From Stentor coeruleus (taxonomy: Eukaryota > Ciliophora > Heterotrichea > Heterotrichida > Stentoridae), in contig MPUH01000144.1 of NCBI GenBank assembly GCA_001970955.1, positions 31,744-95,743 on the forward strand: 64,000 nt of DNA, in the 5' to 3' direction. Numbering within the stretch: the stretch's first letter is position 1; each line of letters begins with the position of its first letter. The notes under the pieces are model-generated. The model was not told the origin of the DNA. It worked only from the letters and a program-made list of their open reading frames with translations, and ran no database searches. A program made the translations under genes and the position numbers. Positions 10,474 through 19,434 of the stretch are shown here, piece after piece.

Positions 10474-13400
10474 ATGGAAAAAAAAAAGACCTACCTTCAG
10501 CAATCAAACCCTTTAGACAAAATCACCTCAAACGAAGAACTATGCATAACCGAACCAACAGAATTCCTCCCAAGAATGCCTCAAAAAATCCGAGATTTAT
10601 TCTCTCAGCAAGAAAGCAGTCGGATAAGAAAAAAATTTTCAGACTTACAAGTTTTGCACCCAGGTTCTGAAATCAACATTTTCAATAAATTCCTCAAAAA
10701 CGACAGCAACATACTATTTTCCATACCTAATTCTGTTGAAGAACGTAAACTACCTGGTTTCCATCTTCCTTCACTAAGTAAAAAAGAACCTGAATCTTCA
10801 ACTAATCCTTACCAATCTCCAGATTTATCCCCATGTTTTACAAAAAAAGACTTAAAATGCAATAAAAAGTCTGAAGCAAGTTCGCCTTTTTTAAAAGAAG
10901 AAAATCCTGATACTTCAATAGAGCATTTCCAACAGAAAAAACAGAAAAGAGGATCTTCAGCAACAAGAGGATTTAAATCTCGTGGATTGAAAACTAAAGC
11001 TAATCAATTAACTAATAAACTTAGAGAAGCTAACCTCGACACTTTGCTTATGTATCGAAATAACACAGATCTTGCTTTTCTTATGCAAGAATACAACAGA
11101 CGTCAAGGGTTATCTGAAAGTACTAAAATATTTATTTTAACAGGACAACATGATTTTATTCGTAGGGCATTAAAAAAACGAAACTGGACTGAGAATAAAA
11201 TTACAAACTCTCTTGCTTATAATTTGAAATGGTGTTATAATGATAGTGATTATGATTATAAAAACTTAAGACCAGGACAATATTATAACCATTTTCCTAA
11301 TAATAGAGAACTTACAACAAAAAGTGGCCTAGCAAAAAACTTAAGGAATTTGACGGATTTTCGGATTAGTATAGATAGTTTTTTTCCTAGATGTTATGAC
11401 TTAGGTGATAGTTTTCAAGTTAAAGAATTGATTAATGATTATCGTCGTACTAGTATACTTAATGTGATTAAAAAAGCACATTTAGGGTATTTTATAGAAG
11501 ATCAGGTATTAAAATTAGTTATCGCTTATGCTGAGAATATTATATCAGAACATTATTCGAAATGTGAAAAAGAAAAATCACAAAGTTTTAATATGAAAAA
11601 TGAAGAGTTTGATAAAATCATGGAGTTAGAAATAAAGCAAAAAGGTGAAAATAATTATGATTTGCAAGTAAAAATAAACGAGGTTTATTTGATTTTAGGG
11701 AGAATTTTCCCACAATTTTATATGGAGGGATGTGAGAATATTTGGATTATAAAACCTGGACAAAATGCTAGGGGGTCAGGGGTAAGATGTGTTAGAGGGT
11801 TACAAGAAATTCTTGACTCAGGGACGAAAATGCAATCAAGAGTTGTTCAAAAATATACTGAGTGTCCTTTGCTTGTACCATTAACCCCAGGTCTTTGTAA
11901 ATTTGATTTACGTATATGGGTTTTAACTACATCTTTTGACCCTTTGATAGTTTTTATATATAATACTTGCTATTGTCGTCTATGTCAAGAAGCTTATACA
12001 TTAGATAGTCTTGATGCTTTTAAACATTTAGCTAACTATTCAATTCAAAAATCTATATCGAAAAATCAATCAGAAACAGTTTGGAGTTTAGGACAATTAG
12101 TGTCGTTTTTAGAGTCAATAAATGTGTCATGGGAAAATATACTCAAACAGATACATTATATTATTATTCAAACACTAAAAGCAATGACTGATACTATTGA
12201 GACAAAGCCTAGGTGTTTTGAATTATATGGTTTTGATATTATTTTAGACAGTAACTATAAACCTTGGTTACTTGAAGTTAATTTAAGCCCTGCATGTGCT
12301 GAAAGAACTGATTTTCTTATCCAAACTTTAGACTCTATGGGTGAAGGGCTTTTGAAAATTGTTCTTGATGGGGAATTTAAAGATCCTATTTATGATATTT
12401 CGTTAAAACTTGTTGGAGAAGTTAAATGTAATACTCAAGAATGGGTGTATTTGTATAAAGGGGAAAGTATTAATGAAGAATATTCTTATCCTAATCTGAA
12501 TCTGGAGATTATAGGAGAGAAGTTTAATATAAAAAGAGAGAAAAATATTGAGAGAAAGTTTTTAATGGCACGGGCTGCACTTGTTATGCAAAAGCAAGCA
12601 AGGAAATTTTTGGTTAAAATAAGAGAGGAAAAAAATAATGTTAATAGCAATGTGCTTATGGTTCAAAAAATTATTAGGAGGAAATTAGCTTATTTAGAAT
12701 ACAATAGGAGAATTCAAATAAAAATGACTATCAGAATCCAAAGTTTTTGGCGAATGAAAATCGGGCAAAAAGTTCTGAGAAATCTTAAAGATATAAAGAA
12801 AATCGAGATGATGCAGTCTGTTATACTATCTTTTCTCTCACAGCAAAAATTTACCCATTTAAAAATACAACGCTCATGCTTGTTTATTCAGACAGTATTT
12901 AGGCAATTTTCTGCAAAATCCTTGACTGAATCAAAAAAGCATTACTTAGCTTGTGTTATTTTTATACAAAAGTTTTACAAGATAAGATTTAGTTTTTTAA
13001 ACACAAAAGCTTTAATGATCCAAAAACATTTTCGTGGAATCTTAGGCAGAAGAAAGTTTAATAGAGAATTAAGATTCATTAAATCTATTCTAAGCGTTCA
13101 GAAAAAAATTCGACAATTCTTCAGTTTCAAGCATGTCCAAAACCGCCGCATAATAAAAAGCCAGTCAACAATAGGCAAATTCATAAAATTATCAATGTCT
13201 ATTAAATCTTTATCTCATTACATCTACTTTAAATCCGCAATTATAATTCAAAAATATTGGCTTAGACACTCAGCTAAAAAACTGTTTATGAAAAAAAAAC
13301 AAGAAAAAGTCCTGTTTATTCAAAACCTTTGCTATATTCAAAAAATGCTTAAAGGCTTTAAAGAACGAAAAAGGTTTAAATTCATAACTGAAAAAAAAGC

Positions 13401-13905
13401 TGCTGTATTTATTCAAAAAAATTTCAGGGGTTATAGATGTAGGAAATATTTTATGATACTAAGAAAAGTTTATAGAGCAGCAGTTATGATACAAAAACAT
13501 TTTCGTGGATATGTTTGTAGAAAAAAATATTATGTTATGAGGAAGATATATAGGGATGAAATGATGAAAAAGAATAATTTAATAAAGAAGAAAAAGGAAA
13601 TGGAAAAAAGAGCTATTAAAGCTTCAGAAAGGTTGTTTAAGGGTAGTGCTATACCTGATATCGCAATTGTATCTAGAATTACTGAAAGACCTTATACAGA
13701 TTATAAAGCTGATAAATTAGGGAAAATCAAAAGTATATATTTAAATGAAGAGGACGAGTATCCAACTCAATCTAAATACGAAAGATCATCAATAATTCAA
13801 AATTTGATTGAAGAATTGCGACCAAAGCGAGATAAATCTAAGCCGAAAAGAGTAAAAAAAAGGACTGGCGTGTCAATTACTCAATACGGTCAGATAAAAT
13901 ATTAA
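10474..13905 (+). CDS. TTLL3-like tubulin ligase with C-terminal IQ motifs
   Basis: 1143 residues from ATG to TAA. The TTL (ATP-grasp) core lies at roughly residues 265-640. Landmarks are LRPGQYYNHFPNN, IIKPGQNARGSGV (nucleotide-binding loop, ~425), KFDLRIWVL (~476), LANYSIQK (~525), and LYGFDIILD followed by PWLLEVNLSPA (~583-608, metal-binding residues). These are closest to the TTLL3/TTLL8 group, which ligates glycine onto tubulin tails of axonemes. The exact amino-acid specificity cannot be settled by eye. From ~700 to 1040 there are repeated IQ-like motifs (VMIQKHFRGYVCRKKY, VFIQKNFRGYRCRKYF, ALMIQKHFRGILGRRKF), which usually bind calmodulin or centrin. The N-terminal ~160 residues are low-complexity. 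The combination suggests a Ca2+/calmodulin-linked ligase at cilia or cortical microtubules (inference). Confidence 0.85.
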   Translation: MEKKKTYLQQSNPLDKITSNEELCITEPTEFLPRMPQKIRDLFSQQESSRIRKKFSDLQVLHPGSEINIFNKFLKNDSNILFSIPNSVEERKLPGFHLPSLSKKEPESSTNPYQSPDLSPCFTKKDLKCNKKSEASSPFLKEENPDTSIEHFQQKKQKRGSSATRGFKSRGLKTKANQLTNKLREANLDTLLMYRNNTDLAFLMQEYNRRQGLSESTKIFILTGQHDFIRRALKKRNWTENKITNSLAYNLKWCYNDSDYDYKNLRPGQYYNHFPNNRELTTKSGLAKNLRNLTDFRISIDSFFPRCYDLGDSFQVKELINDYRRTSILNVIKKAHLGYFIEDQVLKLVIAYAENIISEHYSKCEKEKSQSFNMKNEEFDKIMELEIKQKGENNYDLQVKINEVYLILGRIFPQFYMEGCENIWIIKPGQNARGSGVRCVRGLQEILDSGTKMQSRVVQKYTECPLLVPLTPGLCKFDLRIWVLTTSFDPLIVFIYNTCYCRLCQEAYTLDSLDAFKHLANYSIQKSISKNQSETVWSLGQLVSFLESINVSWENILKQIHYIIIQTLKAMTDTIETKPRCFELYGFDIILDSNYKPWLLEVNLSPACAERTDFLIQTLDSMGEGLLKIVLDGEFKDPIYDISLKLVGEVKCNTQEWVYLYKGESINEEYSYPNLNLEIIGEKFNIKREKNIERKFLMARAALVMQKQARKFLVKIREEKNNVNSNVLMVQKIIRRKLAYLEYNRRIQIKMTIRIQSFWRMKIGQKVLRNLKDIKKIEMMQSVILSFLSQQKFTHLKIQRSCLFIQTVFRQFSAKSLTESKKHYLACVIFIQKFYKIRFSFLNTKALMIQKHFRGILGRRKFNRELRFIKSILSVQKKIRQFFSFKHVQNRRIIKSQSTIGKFIKLSMSIKSLSHYIYFKSAIIIQKYWLRHSAKKLFMKKKQEKVLFIQNLCYIQKMLKGFKERKRFKFITEKKAAVFIQKNFRGYRCRKYFMILRKVYRAAVMIQKHFRGYVCRKKYYVMRKIYRDEMMKKNNLIKKKKEMEKRAIKASERLFKGSAIPDIAIVSRITERPYTDYKADKLGKIKSIYLNEEDEYPTQSKYERSSIIQNLIEELRPKRDKSKPKRVKKRTGVSITQYGQIKY

Positions 13906-13999
13906 GGTGTTACATATATCAATCATAAATCATGCTTTATAATTTTTATCAATAAGTAAAATACTCTAAACTTACTATGAAATTTATAAATAACTTTTA

Positions 14000-14782
14000 A
14001 TGAAAAGTTTTTTAGATGAAAAAATCACAAGCCGGTGGTTTTGGAGTAAGTCTCAAATGCGGCATTCTGAAAGAATTAAAGATATTAAAAACAAATACTC
14101 GAATCGCATAGACAATTCCGTACCAAGGACAAGGAGAAACAATTCAAGTACTAAGTTTTTAAGATTAGAAAAGAAATCTCAAATCCATAAAAACAATGTA
14201 AAACTGCTTAATTCAATTGCAGAAATTTCTAAAGGAAAGAGAGCATCAAGTACACAACTTATCCTTAATTCTATTGAAAGTCTTCCAAAACCGAAAAGTT
14301 TAAATGTTCAAAGCCGAAGACATGAGGCCCAAAGAATTATTACAGATAATGAATCTATGGCAAGAAGACTTTGCAATAGTAGTGGTTTGTCATTTAAAAA
14401 ATTAGACAAAGAATGGCACAATACTGTGAAGTACAAGAAAACTATTTCCAAAGCAAAATTCCGAACACTCCCTGGACTAACACAAACTTCAAGAATAGAC
14501 AGTAGAAGAAGTACACAAGATAAAATTTTAGCAAAGAAAAGAACTCATTCTTTACATGAAAATTATCTTATTAATACAATTAGCAGTAGAGATATTCAAG
14601 TTTCTCCTCTTATTTCAACTCCATGTAGTGAAATTGTATGTATTGAACAACATAAACCTTTTACTGAATTTGTAATAACTGGACAAGGGAGGATTAATCA
14701 GAATTCTAAATTTAACAAGGTAAAAATAAACCCTCCTAAACCTTCAGTGAGACTTGCCCCACTTAAAAAGTTAAATGTGTAA
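14000..14782 (+). CDS. Basic hypothetical protein
   Basis: 260 residues, ATG to TAA, only 94 bp after the TTLL3-like gene on the same strand. Strongly basic and rich in Ser/Arg/Lys, with no membrane segment and little predicted order. No family was recognised. Such basic, disordered proteins in ciliates are often cytoskeleton-associated, but nothing here proves that. The last 60 bases are duplicated around an N (14796), and the duplicate is downstream of the stop, so the protein is unaffected. Confidence 0.65.
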   Translation: MKSFLDEKITSRWFWSKSQMRHSERIKDIKNKYSNRIDNSVPRTRRNNSSTKFLRLEKKSQIHKNNVKLLNSIAEISKGKRASSTQLILNSIESLPKPKSLNVQSRRHEAQRIITDNESMARRLCNSSGLSFKKLDKEWHNTVKYKKTISKAKFRTLPGLTQTSRIDSRRSTQDKILAKKRTHSLHENYLINTISSRDIQVSPLISTPCSEIVCIEQHKPFTEFVITGQGRINQNSKFNKVKINPPKPSVRLAPLKKLNV

Positions 14783-14869
14783 AGAATAGATTAAANAAAA
14801 TAAACCCTCCTAAACCTTCAGTGAGACTTGCCCCACTTAAAAAGTTAAATGTGTAAAGAATAGATTAAA
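14723..14869 (+). repeat. 73-bp direct duplication flanking an N
   Basis: 14723-14795 and 14797-14869 are identical by eye, separated by a single N at 14796. The copy covers the 3' end and stop of the upstream gene. It is best explained as two contigs ending in the same overlap and joined without merging. Confidence 0.85.
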
Positions 14870-15466
14870 GGAATTATTGGTAATAAAATATGTTTTTGGG
14901 GTATTTATGTTTATCATTTAGACTATGACTATTATTTAAAGTTTGAGTAGAATTTATGTTTAGATGTTTTTGGTGTTTTAGTAAATTGTATATATTATTT
15001 GATATTTTTATGATGTGATTTCTTGATGAATTATGATTTTTATAATTAATTAAAGATTTTACAATTTAAGAGAGATATGTTTAAGAAATCTAGACATTAG
15101 AATCTTTAAGCTGTTATATTATTAAAACTATTATCATCAAAAATATACACAAAAGTTAAAAGATCTTATTATAAAAGAACTAAATTATAATTAAAAGCAT
15201 ATTTCCACATTTTTTCCTTCTAAATAATAATACTTATCACATTATCCAAGACTATCTATCACATTCTACAAATAATATAAAGTACTGATTTACTATTTAT
15301 ATCATAAATACTATGTTAAACCAATATTAACATTATATAAACCCAACTCAAAAATCAAAGATTTCAGCATTCACATAAATTTAAATTTTTTATACAAATA
15401 ACTTAAATATTATACCAATACATATTATATATCACATAAACCCACAAATCCTATAACTAAATAATA
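14870..15466. other. Intergenic region, skew switch
   Basis: No gene seen. 14870-15110 is G/T-rich (3' side of the basic protein gene). 15180-15466 is A/C-rich and G-poor (5' side of the kinase-like gene). Confidence 0.6.
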
Positions 15467-16866
15467 ATGAAAGTCTTCTTAAGTGTCTTCAAGAATGAAA
15501 AATGTTCTAGTTGTAACAAAGCTTTCCAAATCACAATGAAGCGTAGGATGTGTAGAAAATGCCGTAATCTACAATTAGAAAAACTTTTTTGTACTGACTG
15601 CAGTGTTAAGAGAAAAGCTCCAGAACTAGGCTTTTTCCGTCATAAAAGATATTGTATTCAATGCTACAACATTGAAGAACAAAAATATCGTGCAACAGTT
15701 CGTGTTGAAAAACTTCCAGATGACCTAGACGCTGATGCCAAACATGAAAAGTACAAATCCTTAGCAATAAATGAAGGTAATTATTACAAGACTCATGAAA
15801 GTTTTCCATACAATTCATCAATACCCGAGCATAACCCAAAACTTATTGAAGAAAATCATTATTTAGAAGAAGAAAAATCTAATACAAAAGAAATCCTATC
15901 AGATAAGCTAAATGAAGACGAAAAAAAGCAAATAAAAAAAAATAATTTTCTTATAGCATTAAGAAATAGATTATCAAGAATTGTTGTAAAAAATATATAG
16001 GAAAACCCAAGCATCTTTGCAAATTTAGCTTTACTTAACCAAGACCCTTTATTAAAATACGATATTGACTCAGAAATATATAAAAACGAAAACTGCACAG
16101 TCTATAATGGAAATACAGTATGAAACGAATATTACCTAAAGATTTCGAAGAACGTTCTCTTATATTAAAAGAAGTTTCAATGCATCAGCAATCAAACCAT
16201 CAACAGATTTTAAAATATCATGAAATTTATAATTACAATGACTATATTTGGATATTATTAGAAAAATTCGAAAGCACCCTTAATCAATTATTAAAAAGTC
16301 GAGCAGGTTTTATACCTGAAAAACATATGTCTTATATATGAAAAAAATATTTAAAAGGTTTACAATGGTTACATAAAGATCAAAGAGTTCATAGGGATAT
16401 AAAAAGTTTAAATGTTTATCTTACTGATAATGGAGATGTTAAATTAGGAGATTTTGGATATGCAGCACAAGTATCAGAATCTTCTATACTAAAAATTTCA
16501 AATCCTTCTTGGATGGCTCCTGAGCTTTTGTTAGGGGGAAATTATACAGAAAATGTTGATATTTGGTCTTTGGGGATACTTGTTTTAGAAATGGCTGAAG
16601 GGGAACCTCCTTATGCTAATGAACCATTTTAAGTTGTTGTTGAGAATATTTTGAAAAATCCTGCACCTAAACTTAAGAGTAAACTTAAGTGGACTAAAGA
16701 TTTTGTAAATTTTATTTCATTGTGTTTGAGGAAGGAACCTGAAGAAAGACTTACGGCTCAGCAGCTTTTAAAACACCCGTTTATTGAAGAAAATGATGAG
16801 CAGACTTCGAAGCAACAGTTCGCTGAGTACTTTTGTAATTGTAGGGCTGATTTTGAAGGGAATTAG
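15467..16866 (+). pseudogene. FYVE-like zinc finger plus Ste20/PAK-like protein kinase, broken by two stops and a frameshift
   Basis: Opens with ATG at 15467. Residues 13-66 carry four CxxC pairs (C13/C16, C29/C32, C42/C45, C63/C66), the spacing of a FYVE-type cross-brace zinc finger, but without the His-His basic patch that binds PI3P. A 15-nt intron (15986-16000) joins this to a kinase domain. There the frame shifts by one base near 16105-16110, just before the ATP-binding-lysine strand (YSMKR). An in-frame TGA (16339-16341) and TAA (16630-16632) follow. Catalytic signatures survive: HRDIKSLN, LGDFGYAA, WMAPELL and VDIWSLGILVLEM; the last segment ends in TAG at 16866. It resembles Ste20/PAK-family kinases. 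Surviving signatures mean the damage is recent, or reflects sequencing error or unusual decoding. No 15- or 16-nt intron removes any of the three lesions. Confidence 0.7.
15986..16000 (+). other. 15-nt spliceosomal intron (phase 0)
   Basis: GTAAAAAATATATAG, ending in what would otherwise be an in-frame TAG. Splicing links the zinc-finger part to the kinase part in frame. A is at position 10. Confidence 0.85.
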
Positions 16867-16938
16867 GATGTTAGTAAATTGATTAGAAATTTTATAAGTT
16901 TGCAATTGTGTTGGAGTTTAGGGGATTTTTTGTAAAAT

Positions 16939-16982
16939 GTTGGTATTTAAGTTTTTATATGTTGGTATTTAAGTTTTTATAT
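16939..16982 (+). repeat. 22-bp tandem duplication
   Basis: The unit GTTGGTATTTAAG... occurs twice without a gap (16939-16960 and 16961-16982) between the kinase-like gene and LRRC51. It may be another unmarked contig join, or a true short duplication. Confidence 0.8.
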
Positions 16983-17041
16983 TTAAATAGTTTTCTAAGA
17001 GGAGTTCTTTTTACACTCTATTTCATCTAAAATTCTAATAA

Positions 17042-17938
17042 ATGCAAGTAGCTGAAAACAAGAAAAAAGTCATAATTGTCAAAGAGCAGGTTTTAGATGG
17101 GAAACCTGTAGATTTTTCCTACAAAAACCTTCGGAATTTAAAAGATATTATCATAACTGAGCCTCGTTCAGGTGAACGACTGCCAATCCCCCAAGAAGAA
17201 TCCACAGAAGAAAAAAAAGACAGCAGCGTACCAGGGAACCCAAACTTCATAAAAAACGGTGAAAGTGAAGAAGGTGAAGAAGAAAGTCCTAAAAAAACCC
17301 AACAACTCGAACCTTTTAAGCCACCACAACAAGCTGCAGTATTTAAAATCCTCCAAGAACACACAACATCAAAAACAGCAGCTAATTCAATACCTGGCCA
17401 TGCAGATGAGAATCAAGCATCAGCTGTTAAAAAAGCTAGAGTCATATATCAAACAACTAGTATTATGTTATCATATAATACAATCCCTGATCTTTTAGGT
17501 TTTTGTGATATATTATCAAAAGTTGTTAAAGACTATAAAAATTTAAAGTGGATTGATCTTTCTTATAATCATCTAACTGTGCTTTATACTGAAATTTGTG
17601 AACTTCCTAATTTGATGTCACTTTATTTACATAGTAATTATGTTAGTGATATGAAAGAAATAATAAAATTACAAGAATCACCTGTTAAATCACTTACTCT
17701 TTATGGTAATGCTATTGATCAATTACCTAGTTATAGGATGTATATAATTACTTTACTTCCTCAGATTAAAAGGTTGGATTCTGTGTTGATTACTAAGTTG
17801 GAGAAGGATAATTCGATGGTGTTTGGTCAGAGGATTAGTATTAAAAAACTACCATTTGTGGTTAATCCCCCTGTGCCTGCTGTACCAAAAGATAATAATA
17901 CAGAAGAAGAAGGTGGGGAGGAGGAAAAAAATAATTAG
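17042..17938 (+). CDS. LRRC51: LRRC51-like leucine-rich repeat protein
   Basis: 298 residues, ATG to TAG. The LRR part lies at residues ~135-250. It has the phrases LKWIDLSYNHLTVL, LMSLYLHSNYV, VKSLTLYGNAIDQLPSYRMYIITLLPQIKRLD, which follow the pattern and order of animal LRRC51 (the LRRC51/LRTOMT locus). The repeats are capped by the YRxYIITLLPxxKxLD signature. The N terminus contains SYKNLRNLKDI and then an acidic, Pro-rich insert (residues ~45-105). The C terminus is acidic. LRRC51 is found mainly in organisms with motile cilia and is presumed cilium-related; its mechanism is not known. Confidence 0.8.
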   Translation: MQVAENKKKVIIVKEQVLDGKPVDFSYKNLRNLKDIIITEPRSGERLPIPQEESTEEKKDSSVPGNPNFIKNGESEEGEEESPKKTQQLEPFKPPQQAAVFKILQEHTTSKTAANSIPGHADENQASAVKKARVIYQTTSIMLSYNTIPDLLGFCDILSKVVKDYKNLKWIDLSYNHLTVLYTEICELPNLMSLYLHSNYVSDMKEIIKLQESPVKSLTLYGNAIDQLPSYRMYIITLLPQIKRLDSVLITKLEKDNSMVFGQRISIKKLPFVVNPPVPAVPKDNNTEEEGGEEEKNN

Positions 17939-18545
17939 GAAAATAAACTTAAGGTAGTTAAGGAAAAGTAGGTTTATAAGATTTAGGATAAGAGATGATG
18001 ATTTTGCTAATTTTATTGTATATGATATGCATTATATATATTTTCAATATCAATATTCACTTATATGTATTTATTAATCTTATTTCCTATATTTCATTAA
18101 GTAGGTCAGGACAAGTGAATTTCTTCAAAAGGTTGGCATCTATCATTATCCTCATCTCAAAATTGATTTAAAAACTCAAACCTCAATACAAAAACCCGTC
18201 CTAAAATATCTTACACCAAAACCTCCTATAAAATCCAAAAACTCACCCCAAAATCTCCAAACTTAATCCTTATCCTCTAAATCAACCAAATCCAATCTTC
18301 CTCCTTTAGCATTCCTATCTAAAAAATCTTTATCACCAAATACCAAAACTATAACAACAATTTCCTCTAACAACCCTTCTATTTTCTCACAATTTCTATC
18401 TAAACCTTATTATTTTCATCATATTCATCCTAATTTCAACCTTATCATCCTTTATTCCTAATTTTTTCTTGATAAATCTTCAAATAATTGTAAAGCTTTT
18501 AGTCTATCTCATATTTAGGTTTAGTATGGATGGTAATAAAAAGAA
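17939..18545. promoter_or_regulatory. 5' region of eL37, nearly G-free
   Basis: No gene seen. By hand count 18181-18480 contains about 87 C and only 3 G on the plus strand, the strongest skew in the window. It directly precedes a highly expressed ribosomal-protein gene. The first ~70 bases, 3' of LRRC51, are G-leaning and so opposite in sign. Confidence 0.6.
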
Positions 18546-18842
18546 ATGGTAAAGCCTATTTAGACTAAAGGAACCCCAAGTTTTGGTAAAAGACACAGTC
18601 ATACTCATACCTTGTGCAGAAGATGTGGTGAAAGGGCTTTCCATAAGCAAAAGAAAACTTGCGCTTCTTGCGGATTTCCTGATGCTAAAATGAGGCACTT
18701 CAACTGGGCACATAAAACATCAAGGAGAAGAGGACTTGGGACTGGCCGAATGAAGTATATGAAAAACATTCCAAGAAGGGCCAAAAATGGTTTCAGAGCA
18801 GGAACTACTCCAACACCAAGAGTTAGGGCAGACAAGAAGTAA
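18546..18842 (+). CDS. RPL37: 60S ribosomal protein eL37
   Basis: The start ATG at 18546-18548 is followed directly by a 15-nt intron (18549-18563); exon 2 runs to TAA at 18840-18842, giving 93 residues. The spliced start reads [20 protein letters not shown], the hallmark of eL37. Next come the zinc-binding Cys pairs CRRCG and CASCG, then the basic tail with [11 protein letters not shown] and TGRMKYMK. Length agrees with the family (about 90-97). It is a structural component of the large ribosomal subunit, binding 5.8S/25S rRNA. Without the intron, an in-frame stop would follow the ATG. Confidence 0.97.
18549..18563 (+). other. 15-nt spliceosomal intron directly after the start codon
   Basis: GTAAAGCCTATTTAG lies immediately after the ATG of eL37 (phase 0), with A at position 10. 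Unspliced RNA would encode a six-residue peptide and stop. Confidence 0.95.
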
Positions 18843-19434
18843 GTATTCTTATTAAAATAGTCTAGTTTACAACTTCTTAGATATGCTTAACTTTGATATT
18901 CCAAGAAAAAACTGAAAAACCACTTCTAATTTTTGAAATAAATTTTTTCTCATATTTACGATTTTTATATAAAAAATTATCATAAATTTCCTGTTGTTTG
19001 AGTCTGAAAGTATGACATATGATTCTTTGATATCTTTGGACTTTTGTTAAGATTCATTTTTATTGTCAGGATTTTTATCAGGATACTATTTTAATGCTAG
19101 TTTCTGATACACTTTTTTGATCTGATTATCTGTAGATGTATGATAATTCCTAGTATTTCATATCTTGGTTTGAACTTATAGTATTTTTTATATCACTTTT
19201 ATTAGCATAGCTATTTATATTGTGCAGAATTTTCTGAAAACTCATTTTGGATTAAGATNCTCATTTTGGATTAAGACTTTATCTTTTATAGAAATATACA
19301 ATTTTTAATTAAAGATAAGGATTATAAAGTGTTTCAGCAATAGTTTAAGGGAAAAAATATGATTATTATAAGAAAAAATAATAAAAAGATAGAATTTTTA
19401 TGAAGTTATTTTTAGTTAAAATTACGCTAATTTC
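18843..19434. other. Intergenic region between convergent genes
   Basis: 3' flanks of eL37 (+) and of the WD40/channel gene (-). AT-rich with no gene seen. An N at 19259 is flanked by a 17-bp repeat (19241-19257 and 19260-19276), consistent with a contig-overlap artefact. Confidence 0.6.

Noticed and set aside
16339-16632. Genome-wide use of TGA as Trp or TAA/TAG as Gln (Blepharisma or Condylostoma code)
   Set aside because: Dozens of long genes use TGG for Trp and CAA/CAG for Gln throughout and end at TAA/TAG in sensible places. Only one damaged gene shows internal stops.
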